Assembly: GCF_902830275.1 (NCBI RefSeq)
Contig: NZ_CADESW010000003.1
Location: 310,001-374,000 of the forward strand
Source: Burkholderia stagnalis
GTDB taxonomy: Bacteria > Pseudomonadota > Gammaproteobacteria > Burkholderiales > Burkholderiaceae
Length of the DNA: 64,000 nt
Direction of reading: 5' to 3'
This document shows, piece after piece, positions 1-9,064 of the stretch (position 1 is its first letter; each line of letters begins with the position of its first letter). The translations under genes were made by a program, and so were the position numbers. Below the pieces are notes generated by a model, which was not told the DNA's origin, ran no database searches, and worked only from the letters and a program-made list of their open reading frames with translations.

Positions 1-1
1 C

Positions 2-526
2 GGCGGGCCGATCTCGATCCTGCATTCGGCCGATACGATCATCAACGCGTTCCTGCATGCGGCGCTGTGGTCGATCGTGTCGATCACGATCCTGCTGTGG
101 GTCACGCTGCGGCGCTTCGGCGACGTGCTGCGCACGCTGGTGCCGCTGCTCGTCTCCGGCGTCGTGACGCTCGAGCTGTGCGTCGTGCTCGGCATGCCGC
201 TCAACTTCGCGAACATCATCGCGCTGCCGCTGATGCTCGGCGTCGGCGTCGCGTTCAAGGTGTACTTCGTGATGGCATGGCGCGCCGGGCAAACCGGCCT
301 GCTGCACTCGAGCCTCACGCACGCGGTGCTGTTCAGCGCCGCGACGACGGCCACCGCATTCGGCAGCCTGTGGCTGTCGCATCACCCGGGCACGTCGAGC
401 ATGGGCAAGCTGCTCGCGCTCGCGCTGACGTGCACGCTGATCGGCGCCGTGGTGTTCCAGCCGGTACTCATGGGCAAACCGCGCGCCAAGCGCGCGACGA
501 ACCAATCGCAAGGAATCAATGAATAA
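2..526 (+). CDS. hpnN: Hopanoid-associated RND transporter HpnN, C-terminal part (5' truncated by window)
   Basis: The reading frame is open from base 2, so only the last 174 codons are present. The protein is strongly hydrophobic, with several membrane segments separated by short loops (for example around the ITILLWVTL and LMLGVGVAF stretches), as in the last transmembrane bundle of MMPL/RND exporters. In hopanoid producers HpnN moves hopanoids from the inner to the outer membrane. The assignment rests on the membrane pattern and on the hpnD-hpnE-shc-hpnG operon facing it. Its stop codon overlaps the start of the next gene by 8 bp, so the two are probably translationally coupled. The N-terminal part and promoter lie outside the window. 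Confidence 0.8.
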   Translation, partial: GGPISILHSADTIINAFLHAALWSIVSITILLWVTLRRFGDVLRTLVPLLVSGVVTLELCVVLGMPLNFANIIALPLMLGVGVAFKVYFVMAWRAGQTGLLHSSLTHAVLFSAATTATAFGSLWLSHHPGTSSMGKLLALALTCTLIGAVVFQPVLMGKPRAKRATNQSQGINE

Positions 527-1442
527 GGTGCGAATCATGGCGGCGACCGTCGCCGCCGGCGCAATGCTGAGCGGCTGCGCAACCGGCCCCAACCGCAATC
601 CGTCCGACCCGCTCGAGCCGATGAACCGCGCGGTGTACAAGTTCAACGACACCGTCGACCAGAACATCGCGGTGCCGATCGCGAAGGGTTACCAGAAGAT
701 CACGCCGACGCCGGTGCGCACGGCCGTCAGCAACTTCTTCTCGAACCTCGGCGACCTCGGCAACTTCGCGAACAACCTGCTGCAGCTGCGCATCACCGAT
801 GCGACGCAGGACCTGATGCGGGTCGCGATGAACTCGCTGTTCGGCGTGGCCGGCCTGATCGACATCGCGACGCCCGCCGGGCTGCCGAAGCATCACCAGG
901 ATTTCGGCCTGACGATGGCGCGCTGGGGCATGCCGTCGGGCCCGTATCTCGTGCTGCCGGTGTTCGGGCCGAGCACGTTCCGCGACGGCGTCGGCCGCGC
1001 GGTCGACGTGCGCTTCAACCTGCTCAACTACATCGAGCCGGCCGCGCGCAACCCGATGTACGTGATGCAGTTCGTCAGCGCGCGTTCGGACCTGCTCGGC
1101 GCGACCGACCTGCTGAAGCAGGCGGCGCTCGACCCGTACTCGTTCGTGCGGGATGCCTACCTGCAGCAGCGCAAGTCGCTGACCTACAAGAGCGAAGCCG
1201 CGCCGAGCGCGCTGCCGAACTACGGCGATCCGGGCGAGTCGGGAGATTCGGGCGGTAGTGCCGCGCCGGGGCTGCCGAATTACGAGGATCCGGGCCAGTC
1301 GGGCGGGGCGCCCGCCAATGCGCCGGCGGCGCCGGGGCTGCCGCGGTATGACGATCCGGATGCGGACAACGCGATGCCGGCGAGCGCGCCGGCGGCGGCA
1401 CCCGCGCCTGCGGCGCCGGCCAGCAGCCCCGCCGCGAAATAA
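519..1442 (+). CDS. MlaA/VacJ-family outer-membrane lipoprotein
   Basis: The 307-residue product begins with a lipoprotein signal peptide ending in the lipobox LSGC (Cys about residue 20), so it is probably anchored in the outer membrane. The body carries the VacJ/MlaA signature [18 protein letters not shown], which in MlaA forms the ring that removes misplaced phospholipids from the outer leaflet. The last 80 residues are a low-complexity tail with three LPxYxDP repeats ([24 protein letters not shown]) followed by Ala/Pro. This tail is unusual for the family. The gene overlaps hpnN by 8 bp, which suggests that hopanoid and phospholipid transport to the outer membrane are co-expressed. Confidence 0.85.
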   Translation: MNKVRIMAATVAAGAMLSGCATGPNRNPSDPLEPMNRAVYKFNDTVDQNIAVPIAKGYQKITPTPVRTAVSNFFSNLGDLGNFANNLLQLRITDATQDLMRVAMNSLFGVAGLIDIATPAGLPKHHQDFGLTMARWGMPSGPYLVLPVFGPSTFRDGVGRAVDVRFNLLNYIEPAARNPMYVMQFVSARSDLLGATDLLKQAALDPYSFVRDAYLQQRKSLTYKSEAAPSALPNYGDPGESGDSGGSAAPGLPNYEDPGQSGGAPANAPAAPGLPRYDDPDADNAMPASAPAAAPAPAAPASSPAAK

Positions 1443-1468
1443 CATCACGCGGACCGGAAGGCGATCAG

Positions 1469-1498
1469 GAGCGCTGCGCAATGCAGCGCTCTTTTTTT
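1469..1498 (+). terminator. Rho-independent terminator after the hpnN-mlaA-like operon
   Basis: A 9-bp perfect stem (GAGCGCTGC paired with GCAGCGCTC) with a 5-nt loop is followed by seven T residues. It lies 27 bp past the lipoprotein stop codon. Confidence 0.9.
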
Positions 1499-1607
1499 GT
1501 CCGCGCGTCGACCGTGCCGTCACGCCGACGGACACGGTTTCGCTCGTAGAGGATCAGGTACGCGACCGTGACGAACGACGGTCGCAGGAAACAACGGGAC
1601 AGGGCAG

Positions 1608-1631
1608 AAAAAAGAGCGCTCGCAGGCGCTC
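1608..1631 (-). terminator. Rho-independent terminator after hpnG
   Basis: Read on the minus strand, GAGCGC and GCGCTC pair as a 6-bp stem around a 6-nt loop and are followed by six T residues. The stem overlaps the hpnG stop codon, so the two convergent hopanoid operons each end in their own terminator. Confidence 0.75.
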
Positions 1632-2337
1632 AACCGATCCGCAGCGCCCCCGCGCGCCCGAACGCATGCCGCGCCTGGATCAGCGTCGTGCGCGCCGCGC
1701 GCGCATCGCCCGCGACCTGCAGCAGCGGGCCGAGCTGGGAAGGTTGCTTGAGGAGTTCGCGCAGGATCGGCAGGATCGCGGTGCTGCCGTCGTCGCGCAG
1801 CCCGGCCGTCGCCGCGCGCGGCAGCGTGCGCCACGCCGGATCGACGATCGCGCGGCACACCGCGAACGGCACGCCGCGCGCCGCCGCGAAGGCCGCCGCG
1901 ATGTGCGACTCCATGTCGACGGCCAGCGCGCCCTTCGTGCGATACAGCGACGCCTTGTCCGCTTCGCTGACGACCGGCGCGCCGACGGCCGCCATCGTGC
2001 CGCGCGTCACGCGCGACCACACCGGCGTGTCGTGCAGCGCGGCGACGAGCCGCGTGCTCCAGCCCGCATCCGTCTGCACGCGGCCGAACGGCCCGTCGAT
2101 CGCGTCGGCGATCACCAGTGCGCCGGGCGCCAGATCGGGCGCGAGCCCGCCCGCGGTGCCGAAGCTGACGATCCCCGCGCAGCCGCGCGCGGTCGCTTCG
2201 GTCAGCGCGCGCTCGAGACGATCGGCGCGCGCGGCGAACACCGCCTCGACGCCGTCGCCGCGCGCGATGCGCGCCTCGAACGCCATCCCCGTCACCGCGA
2301 TGACGGGCAGCGTGCCGTTGTGCTTCGATGCCGTCAC
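1630..2337 (-). CDS. hpnG: Hopanoid-associated nucleoside phosphorylase HpnG
   Basis: This 235-residue protein belongs to the nucleoside phosphorylase / MTA-SAH nucleosidase superfamily. It has the SFGTAGGLAPDLAPG phosphate/ribose-binding region and a DMESHIAA segment matching the conserved Met-Glu of the ribose site. In hopanoid clusters HpnG removes adenine from adenosylhopane to give ribosylhopane for side-chain extension. The start is GTG, three bases after the shc stop, which suggests translational coupling. The next in-frame Met (in TGMAFEAR) would delete the first strand. It is the last gene of hpnD-hpnE-shc-hpnG. Confidence 0.88.
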   Translation of the reverse strand: MTASKHNGTLPVIAVTGMAFEARIARGDGVEAVFAARADRLERALTEATARGCAGIVSFGTAGGLAPDLAPGALVIADAIDGPFGRVQTDAGWSTRLVAALHDTPVWSRVTRGTMAAVGAPVVSEADKASLYRTKGALAVDMESHIAAAFAAARGVPFAVCRAIVDPAWRTLPRAATAGLRDDGSTAILPILRELLKQPSQLGPLLQVAGDARAARTTLIQARHAFGRAGALRIG

Positions 2338-2340
2338 GCG

Positions 2341-4314
2341 TTACATCCCGACCGTCACGCGCGTCGCGTTGTCGCGCTTCAGGTTGCGGTAGCGCGCGAG
2401 CGCCCACAGCGGGAAGAACTTGCGATAGCCGTGGTAGCGCAGGTAGAACACGCGCGGGAAGCCGGTCGCCGTGAAGCGCGCCTCGTCCCACAGGCCATGT
2501 TCCTGCTGCTCGGCGATCAGGTAGTCGATGCCGCGCGCGACCGCCGGGTTGTTCACCTCGCCGGCCGCCATCAGGCCGAGCAGCGCCCACGCCGTCTGCG
2601 ACGCGGTGCTCGGCGCCTGCTCGTAGCCGCGATAGTCGAGCTTGTAGCTGTCGCCGTCCTCGCCCCAGCCGCCGTCCTTGTTCTGCACCGACAGCAGCCA
2701 TTGCGCGCCGCGCTTCATGCGCGGATCCTCCGGCCCGAGGCCCGCCGCGTTCAGCGAGCACAGCGCCGTCCACGTGCCGTACACGAAGTTCATCCCCCAG
2801 CGGCCATACCAGCTGCCGTCCGGCTCCTGCTCCTTCAGCATGTAGTCGAGCGAGCGGCGCGCGGCTTCGCTGTTCGCGGCCGTCTCGCCGAGCTGCGACA
2901 GCATCGACAGGCAGCGGCCCGACACGTCCGCCGTCGGCGGATCGAGCAGCGCGCCGTGATCGGAGAACGGGATGTTGTTCAGGTAATACTGCGTGTTTTC
3001 CGGCTCGAACGCGCCCCAGCCGCCGTCGCTGCTCTGCATGCCGACGACCCATTCGCGCGCGCGCGCGATCGAATCGCGATACATGTCCGAATGCCGCAGC
3101 TTCTCGACGCGATCCATCGCCATCACGACCACGGCCGTATCGTCGACGTCGGGGTAGTGGGGGTTCGCGTACTGGAATGCCCAGCCGCCCGGCCGCACGT
3201 TCGGGCGGCGCGAGATCCAGTCGCCGCGCACGTCGAGAATCTGCAGCGGACGCAGCCATTCGAGGCCGCGCACCACGGCGTCCTCCGCGCGCGGGTCGCC
3301 CGTCTCGAGCAGCGCATGCGACGCGAGCGACGTATCCCACACCGGCGACAGGCACGGCTGGCAGTACGCTTCGTCGTCATGCACGACGAGCAGTTTCTCG
3401 ACCGACTCGCGCGCGATCGCGCGGTTCGGGTGATCTTCCGCGTAGCCGAGCGCGTCGTACATCATCACCGCGTTGGCCATCGCCGGATAGATCGCGCCGA
3501 GGCCGTCCTCGCCATTCAGGCGCTCGTCGACGAACGCGACCGCCTGCCGGATCGCGCGTTCGCGCGTATAGCTCGGGAACAGCCCGTCGACCGCGCGCAG
3601 CGCGTGATCGACGACGCGGAAGAACGCGAACCAGCCCGCGCTCTGGTGCCCCTGGCGCGGCAGCAGGCCGGCGTTCACCGGCGGGTCGATGAACAGCTCG
3701 TCGATGCGCACGCCGCGCGGGTTCTTCGCGATCGGCCGCTTCGCGTTCAGCACGAGCAGCGGCACGATCACCGTGCGCGCCCAGTACGACACCTTCGACA
3801 GGTGGAACGGGAACCACTGCGGCAGCAGCATGATCTCGACCGGCATCATCGGCACCGCGCGCCACGGAATCGCCCCGTACAGCGCGAGCTGGATGCGCGT
3901 GAACACGTTCGACATCTCGGCGCCGCCCATCGCGTGGATCGCGCGGCGCGCACGCTGCATGTGCTCGGCGTTCTCGTCGTCGCCGATCACCTTCAGCGCG
4001 AAGTACGCCTTCACGCTCGCGCTGATGTTCGGCGCGCCGTCGGTGAACAGCGGCCAGCCGCCGTCCGGCTGCTGGATGCGGCGCAGGTAGCGGCCGATCT
4101 TCTGTTCGAGCTCGAGGTTCGGCGTTTCGCCGAGGTAATGGACGAGCAGGATGTATTCGGCCGGAATCGTCGAATCCGCTTCGAGTTCGTAGACCCAGTG
4201 CCCGTCGGGCTGCTGCGCGGCGAGCAACGCGTCGGTCGCGCGCTGCACGGCGGTATCGAGTTCGGCCGGCACCGTGCCGGCGGACAGGGTTGGCATATCG
4301 GTGAGATCGTTCAT
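2341..4314 (-). CDS. shc: Squalene-hopene cyclase
   Basis: The 657-residue protein is full length for this family. It contains the class II terpene cyclase acid motif DVDD (near residue 388) that protonates squalene. It also has many QW-type repeats such as QQPDGGW, QSSDGGWGAFE, QEPDGSWYGRWG and QNKDGGWGED, which stabilise the double alpha-barrel. It cyclises squalene to hopene at the inner membrane. The start chosen (MNDLTDMP) is preceded by GAGAGGGAC; a longer in-frame extension runs into hpnE and is not supported. hpnE ends 11 bp upstream and hpnG starts 3 bp downstream, so the genes form one operon. Confidence 0.96.
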   Translation of the reverse strand: MNDLTDMPTLSAGTVPAELDTAVQRATDALLAAQQPDGHWVYELEADSTIPAEYILLVHYLGETPNLELEQKIGRYLRRIQQPDGGWPLFTDGAPNISASVKAYFALKVIGDDENAEHMQRARRAIHAMGGAEMSNVFTRIQLALYGAIPWRAVPMMPVEIMLLPQWFPFHLSKVSYWARTVIVPLLVLNAKRPIAKNPRGVRIDELFIDPPVNAGLLPRQGHQSAGWFAFFRVVDHALRAVDGLFPSYTRERAIRQAVAFVDERLNGEDGLGAIYPAMANAVMMYDALGYAEDHPNRAIARESVEKLLVVHDDEAYCQPCLSPVWDTSLASHALLETGDPRAEDAVVRGLEWLRPLQILDVRGDWISRRPNVRPGGWAFQYANPHYPDVDDTAVVVMAMDRVEKLRHSDMYRDSIARAREWVVGMQSSDGGWGAFEPENTQYYLNNIPFSDHGALLDPPTADVSGRCLSMLSQLGETAANSEAARRSLDYMLKEQEPDGSWYGRWGMNFVYGTWTALCSLNAAGLGPEDPRMKRGAQWLLSVQNKDGGWGEDGDSYKLDYRGYEQAPSTASQTAWALLGLMAAGEVNNPAVARGIDYLIAEQQEHGLWDEARFTATGFPRVFYLRYHGYRKFFPLWALARYRNLKRDNATRVTVGM

Positions 4315-4325
4315 CGGTCCCTCTC

Positions 4326-5579
4326 TTATTGTGTCTGGAGCACGTCCGCGGCCTTCTGGCCGGAGCGGATCGCGCCCTCGATCGTGGCGGGCAGGCCGGT
4401 GGCAATCCAGTCGCCCGCCAGCACGAGATTGGTCCAGCGCGTACGCGCGGCCGGACGTTTCATTTCCTGCGACGGCACCGCCGCAAAGCCCGCGCGCGGC
4501 TCGATGACGAGCTGCCACGCAGGCATGGCTTCCGCGTGCGCGCCGGTCACACGCGCGACGTCCTGCCAGATGGTTCGCGCGAGCGTCTCGCGCGGCATGT
4601 CGAGCCAGCGATGCGCATCGTGGATCGTCGCCGCGAGCTGGCCTTCGGCGGCCCGCACCGCATCGACGGCGCCGTTGACGACTGTCGTATACGCGGGGTC
4701 GCCCGCCGGCACGTCGGCCGCGAAATAGGCGGTGACGGTCGCGCTGTACGCATCCGGCGCGCTCAGGTCGGGCACGAGCGGCTGCGCGACGTCGGGCGGC
4801 ACCGCCAGCACGAGCGCGTCGCCCGGTGCGAGATCGACCCGCTCGCCGTCGATCACCAGCGCGTCGACCGCATGGCCGTTCGCGCCGAACTCGAGCGCGT
4901 CGAGCCGCGAGCGCAGGCGGATCGTCGCGCCGCCGTGCTGCAGCATCCGCAGCGCCGGCTCGACGAACGCGCTGCCGAGCCCGTGGCGCGCGCCGAGCGG
5001 GCGGCATGCGGGCCCGCCCGCGGCGAACGTGTCGCACATAAGCGCACGCGCGAGCTCAGCGGTGGCATGACGCGGCTCGACGTTCAGCGCGCCGAGCAGA
5101 TACGGCCGCAGCCAACGATCCCACAGCACGCCGTCGCAGCGCATCGTCTGTGCGAGCGAGCGGCCCGTGCGCGCACCCATCAGCGGCGCAAGCGACAGAT
5201 AGTCCAGCGGCGTCGTGCCCGGCGCCCGCGACGCGGCGTCGAACAGCCACGACGGCCAGCGGCCGCTGCCGAAGCGCAGCGTCCAGCGCTGCTGCGACGC
5301 GAGGTCGACCACGGGGAATTCCGGCAGCGCCGGCCCCGCGAGCTGGTCGGTCGCGCCGATCGCCCGCAGATAGCGCTGCGTCGCCGCCTGTCCCGCGAAC
5401 ACCCGATGCAGCCCGCTGTCGACCGTCGCGTTCAGCGTACCGTCGAACCACGAGCGGCAGCGCCCGCCCGCCTGCGCGTGCGCATCGTGCAGCACGATGC
5501 GGCGCCCGCGACGTTGCAGCTCGACGGCGGCCGACAGCCCCGCGAGTCCTGCCCCGATCACGTGGACGGTTCTGGGCAT
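4326..5579 (-). CDS. hpnE: Hydroxysqualene dehydroxylase / squalene-associated FAD-dependent desaturase HpnE
   Basis: This 417-residue flavoprotein opens with the dinucleotide-binding motif VIGAGLAGLSAAVELQRRG (residues 6-24), followed by an acidic residue and GGRCRSW as in carotenoid-desaturase-like amine oxidases. A C-terminal FAD motif (LVLAGDWIATGLPATIEGA) completes the site. In the HpnCDE route HpnE reduces hydroxysqualene to squalene, the substrate of the adjacent shc. It lies 5 bp after hpnD and 11 bp before shc on the same strand. Confidence 0.92.
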   Translation of the reverse strand: MPRTVHVIGAGLAGLSAAVELQRRGRRIVLHDAHAQAGGRCRSWFDGTLNATVDSGLHRVFAGQAATQRYLRAIGATDQLAGPALPEFPVVDLASQQRWTLRFGSGRWPSWLFDAASRAPGTTPLDYLSLAPLMGARTGRSLAQTMRCDGVLWDRWLRPYLLGALNVEPRHATAELARALMCDTFAAGGPACRPLGARHGLGSAFVEPALRMLQHGGATIRLRSRLDALEFGANGHAVDALVIDGERVDLAPGDALVLAVPPDVAQPLVPDLSAPDAYSATVTAYFAADVPAGDPAYTTVVNGAVDAVRAAEGQLAATIHDAHRWLDMPRETLARTIWQDVARVTGAHAEAMPAWQLVIEPRAGFAAVPSQEMKRPAARTRWTNLVLAGDWIATGLPATIEGAIRSGQKAADVLQTQ

Positions 5580-5584
5580 CGGGC

Positions 5585-6457
5585 TCAGAACAGCGCGTAC
5601 CGCGCGGCGATCATCAGCATGCGCGCCTTCGGCTTGCGGATCGGCGCGCGCGGCGCGGCGAAGCCGCGTGCGACCGCCGCCTCGAGAATGCAGCGATAGG
5701 CGCCGGACATGATGCGCGGCGCCTTCACCTGCGCACGCGGGCACGTGTCCATCACCGCGTCCGCCTGGCGGAAATGCTCGAGCGCGCGCTCGACGAGCGT
5801 CGCGCACACGCGCGGCAGCGCCGCTTCGCGCGCGATCGTCGCCGGGTCGGTGATCGCGATGCCCTCGCGCGCGAGCAGTTCGCGCGGCAGGTAGCAGCGG
5901 TGGATCGCCGCGTCGTCGTCGATGTCGCGCAGGATGTTGGTCAGCTGCAGCGCGCGGCCGAGATGGTGCGACAGCGCGATCCCCTCGGCTTCCGGCATCC
6001 CGAAAATCCTCACCGACAGGCGGCCGGCCGCGCTCGCGACGCGGTCGCAGTACAGGTCGAGCGTCGGCTCGTCGGGCGCGCAGATGTCTTCGGCGGCATC
6101 CATCGCCATGCCGTCGATCATCGCGTGGAAATCGGCGCGCTGCAGGTTGAACGCGTGGATCTCGCGCGTGAGCGCGACGAGATGGCGCGGCGGCTGGCCG
6201 GCAAAGCACGCGTCGATGTCCGCGCGCCAGCGCGCGAGGCCCGCGGCGCGCTCGGCGCGCGGCAGGTCGCTGTCGGCGATGTCGTCGACCGCGCGGCAGA
6301 ACGCGTACACCTGGAACATCGCGTCGCGTTGCGTCGCCGGCAGGATGCGCATCGCAAGATAAAAGGAACTGCCCGATGTGACGGCAGCGGCGTCGGTTTC
6401 TTGTTCGTCCACGACGGGATTGGAAACGGCCAAGACGAGCTCCACGGAGACGCCCAC
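5585..6457 (-). CDS. hpnD: Presqualene diphosphate synthase HpnD
   Basis: The 290-residue protein is a trans-isoprenyl diphosphate synthase of the squalene/phytoene synthase family. It has the two Asp-rich magnesium-binding motifs, RAVDDIADSD near residue 55 and NILRDIDDD near residue 175. HpnD joins two farnesyl diphosphates to presqualene diphosphate. The next enzyme of the route, HpnC, is not in this window, so it must lie elsewhere. This is the first gene of the hopanoid biosynthetic operon. The start is the upstream in-frame ATG; the family body begins near SGSSFYLAM, so a slightly shorter start is possible. Confidence 0.9.
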   Translation of the reverse strand: MGVSVELVLAVSNPVVDEQETDAAAVTSGSSFYLAMRILPATQRDAMFQVYAFCRAVDDIADSDLPRAERAAGLARWRADIDACFAGQPPRHLVALTREIHAFNLQRADFHAMIDGMAMDAAEDICAPDEPTLDLYCDRVASAAGRLSVRIFGMPEAEGIALSHHLGRALQLTNILRDIDDDAAIHRCYLPRELLAREGIAITDPATIAREAALPRVCATLVERALEHFRQADAVMDTCPRAQVKAPRIMSGAYRCILEAAVARGFAAPRAPIRKPKARMLMIAARYALF

Positions 6458-6689
6458 GCGGGGCGATTGAAGAAGCCATGCCCGGCTGGGATGGTAAGGG
6501 CGTCAAATGCGTGCGAGATGTGCGAACGTTCGACGCAGACAGGCACAAATTACCGGCCGGAAGCCGGAATTGGGCGAAAGTATAGCAATCTTTGAAGGTC
6601 GATGGCTGCGCACGGCCGCATCGCGTGGCCCCGCGCCCATGCGCGCGCCGGTGGGCCGCGAAGGCCCGCCGCGCATGGGCTGCGCGCCG

Positions 6690-7022
6690 CTAGCCGTAGA
6701 CGATGTCGCGCTGCAGGTCGAGCGCGATGAGCCCCATTTCGCGCGTCAGCTGGAGCATCGCGCGTCGCTCCAGGCGCGAGCCCATGAAGCTCGTCACGCG
6801 GCCGTCCGGCTCCGCGGTGAACTGGAACACCGCGCCGCCCGAGCCGAACCACGCGCCCGGCACGTCGTCGGATTCGTGCCAGTCGATCTGCGCGAACACG
6901 CGCGCGATGCCGGCGCGCACCGCGTCGCCCGCGCCGATCGGCGGCGCGACGTCGCCCAGGTCGTCGAGGGAATAGGGGCCGGGCTTGTCCGGTTTCCGGT
7001 AGAAAAGATAGTCGACGTTCAT
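6690..7022 (-). CDS. Conserved small hypothetical protein
   Basis: The frame encodes about 110 residues starting MNVDYLFYRKPDKPGPYSLDD and ending RDIVYG. It is soluble, has no signal peptide, and shows normal codon use for the region. I do not recognise the family. It stands alone between the hopanoid operon and a divergent hydrolase gene. An ATG 18 bp upstream in frame is an alternative start. No function is proposed. Confidence 0.65.
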   Translation of the reverse strand: MNVDYLFYRKPDKPGPYSLDDLGDVAPPIGAGDAVRAGIARVFAQIDWHESDDVPGAWFGSGGAVFQFTAEPDGRVTSFMGSRLERRAMLQLTREMGLIALDLQRDIVYG

Positions 7023-7220
7023 GGGGCGCGATCGGATCAAAGTGCAAAGTTAGCGCGATCTGCTGCGAATTTAAATCAGATCGGGACGAATTGTGGCCTG
7101 CGCGACACATCGGGGGACACATGGCTCCCGGCTGCGCGTGCTTCCGGCCGGCCACCGCCGCTTGGGCCCGCGCCCGTTCGTCTAAGATGACGCTTTATCC
7201 CAATAACGCATACCGACCTC

Positions 7221-8117
7221 ATGGAGACGACCGTGACCGCCGCGTCCCCCGCATCCCCGCAGTCCGCCCACCCCGTATTCGTGCTCGTGCACGGCGCATG
7301 GCACGGCGCGTGGTGCTTCGAGCACGTGATGACCGCGCTGGCCGAGCGCGGCCACCTCGCGATCGCGCGCGACCTGCCCGCGCACGGGATCCACGCCCGC
7401 TTTCCCGCGTCGTACTTCAAGCGTCCGCTCGACCGGGAGGCGTTCGGCACCGAGCCGTCGCCGGTCGCGAACACGACGCTCGACGATTATGCGTCGCAGG
7501 TGATGCAGGCGATCGACGACGCGTATGCGCTCGGCCACGGCAAGGTCGTGCTGGTCGGACACAGCATGGGCGGCATCGCGATCACGGCGGCCGCCGAGCG
7601 GATGCCCGAGAAGATCGCGAAGGTCGTCTACCTGGCGGCGTTCATGCCCGCGTCGGGCGTGCCGGGCCTCGACTACGTGCGCGCGCCGGAAAACCAGGGC
7701 GAGATGCTCGGCAAGCTGATGCTCGCGAGCCCGCGCGCCGCGGGCGCGCTGCGCATCGATCCGCGCAGCGACGACGACGCGTATCGCGAGACGGCCAGGC
7801 GCGCGCTGTGCGACGACGTCCCGCAGGCGGAATACGAGGCGATCGCGAACCTGATGAGCTGCGACGTGCCGGCCGCGCCGTTCGCGACGGCCGTGCCGAC
7901 GACCCCCGCAGGCTGGGGCGCGATCGACCGCCACTACATCAAATGCCTGCAGGACCACGTGATCCTGCCCGCGCTGCAGCAGCGCTTCATCGACGAAGCC
8001 GACGCGTTCACGCCGGACAACCCGACGCACGTGCATCAGCTCGACAGCAGCCACTCGCCGTTCGTGTCGCAGCCGGCGGTGCTGGCCGGCGTGCTGGCGG
8101 ACATCGCGAAGAGCTGA
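7221..8117 (+). CDS. Alpha/beta hydrolase (esterase-like)
   Basis: The 298-residue protein has the alpha/beta-hydrolase fold. LVHGAWHGAWCFE near residue 27 provides the oxyanion region, and the nucleophile elbow GHSMGG lies near residue 115. A late His in QLDSSHSPFVSQP fits the catalytic triad. The HGAWHGAW start and SHSPF end resemble plant methylesterase/hydroxynitrile-lyase-type and bacterial salicylate-esterase-like enzymes. The substrate cannot be read from the sequence. No signal peptide is seen, so it is probably cytoplasmic. It converges with the GGDEF gene, ending 8 bp from it. Confidence 0.85.
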   Translation: METTVTAASPASPQSAHPVFVLVHGAWHGAWCFEHVMTALAERGHLAIARDLPAHGIHARFPASYFKRPLDREAFGTEPSPVANTTLDDYASQVMQAIDDAYALGHGKVVLVGHSMGGIAITAAAERMPEKIAKVVYLAAFMPASGVPGLDYVRAPENQGEMLGKLMLASPRAAGALRIDPRSDDDAYRETARRALCDDVPQAEYEAIANLMSCDVPAAPFATAVPTTPAGWGAIDRHYIKCLQDHVILPALQQRFIDEADAFTPDNPTHVHQLDSSHSPFVSQPAVLAGVLADIAKS

Positions 8118-8125
8118 GGCCCGCG

Positions 8126-9064
8126 CTACGCGTACGCGACCGACCGGTCGCGGCCGAGCCGCTTCGCGCGATACAGCGCGGCGTCGGCCTCGTTGACGAG
8201 CACCTCGCAGGTCTGCGCGCCCGCATGCGCGCTCGCGCCGCCGACACTCGCCGTGACCGGCACGCGCACGCCCTCCGCGTCGACCGGCGCGCCGCCGATC
8301 GCGCAGCGCACCTTCTCCGCGACGAGCATCGCTTCGGCGAGATCGGTGCACGGCAGCAGCAGCGCGAACTCCTCGCCGCCGAAACGGCAGAACGTGTCCT
8401 GCGCGCGCACGATGCCCGCGACGCGCTGCGCCATCTCGCGCAGCACCGCGTCGCCCACCGCGTGGCCGAACCGGTCGTTGATCGTCTTGAAGTGGTCGAG
8501 ATCGAACAGCAGCACCGACAGGTCGCCGCCGTAGCGCTGCCAGCGCGCGAATTCGTCGCGCAGCCGCGACTCGAAGAAACGCCGGTTCGCGATGCCGGTG
8601 AGGCCATCGCAGTTCGCGTGCTCGCGCAGCTTCGCGACGGCTTCCTCGCGTTCGCGCTGCATCACGCTCACATGCGTGACGTCCGAGATCGTCACGCACA
8701 CGGCCTCGACCTCGCGCCCGCGCGTGAGCGGCATGAACGTGCAGTCCTGCTGCATGAAGTCGACGCCGCCGGTGATCGGCCGGTCGTGCTCGAAGCGGAA
8801 CAGGTAGGGCCGCTGCTCCCATGAGCTGAACGCGAAGCTGCCGAGCTGGAACACGCTCTCGAGCTTGCGCGCGAGCCACGCGCGCGGCAGGTCCGGAAAG
8901 CAGTCGAACAGGTTGCGGCCGATCACGTCGTCGGCAGGGACGCCGCTGTGGTCCTGCATGAAGCGGTTCCACATCAGCACGTTCATCGCGCGGTCGAGCA
9001 CGAACAGGCCGAAGCCGACCCGTTCGATCACGAGGTCGCTCAGCGAAGCGGGGCGGGCAGTCAT
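8126..9064 (-). CDS. PAS-GGDEF diguanylate cyclase
   Basis: The 312-residue product has an N-terminal PAS domain (about residues 12-125), a short coiled linker (VMQREREEAVAKLREHAN), and a GGDEF domain whose active site reads GGEEF. It should therefore make cyclic di-GMP. No transmembrane segment is present, so it senses a cytoplasmic signal. The ATG overlaps the stop of the CheC-like gene by 4 bp (ATGA), coupling it to the receiver and CheC-like genes upstream. A longer in-frame extension upstream of this ATG lies inside the cheC-like gene and was not used. Confidence 0.93.
   Translation of the reverse strand: MTARPASLSDLVIERVGFGLFVLDRAMNVLMWNRFMQDHSGVPADDVIGRNLFDCFPDLPRAWLARKLESVFQLGSFAFSSWEQRPYLFRFEHDRPITGGVDFMQQDCTFMPLTRGREVEAVCVTISDVTHVSVMQREREEAVAKLREHANCDGLTGIANRRFFESRLRDEFARWQRYGGDLSVLLFDLDHFKTINDRFGHAVGDAVLREMAQRVAGIVRAQDTFCRFGGEEFALLLPCTDLAEAMLVAEKVRCAIGGAPVDAEGVRVPVTASVGGASAHAGAQTCEVLVNEADAALYRAKRLGRDRSVAYA

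Noticed and set aside
4296..4316. GGTGAG near the shc start as an iteron
   Set aside because: The CGG half lies at the wrong distance and the site is coding.
1258..4728. A very long open frame (over 1100 codons) opposite the hopanoid operon
   Set aside because: It is an antisense shadow caused by high GC at third positions. It is Arg-rich and has no family motifs.
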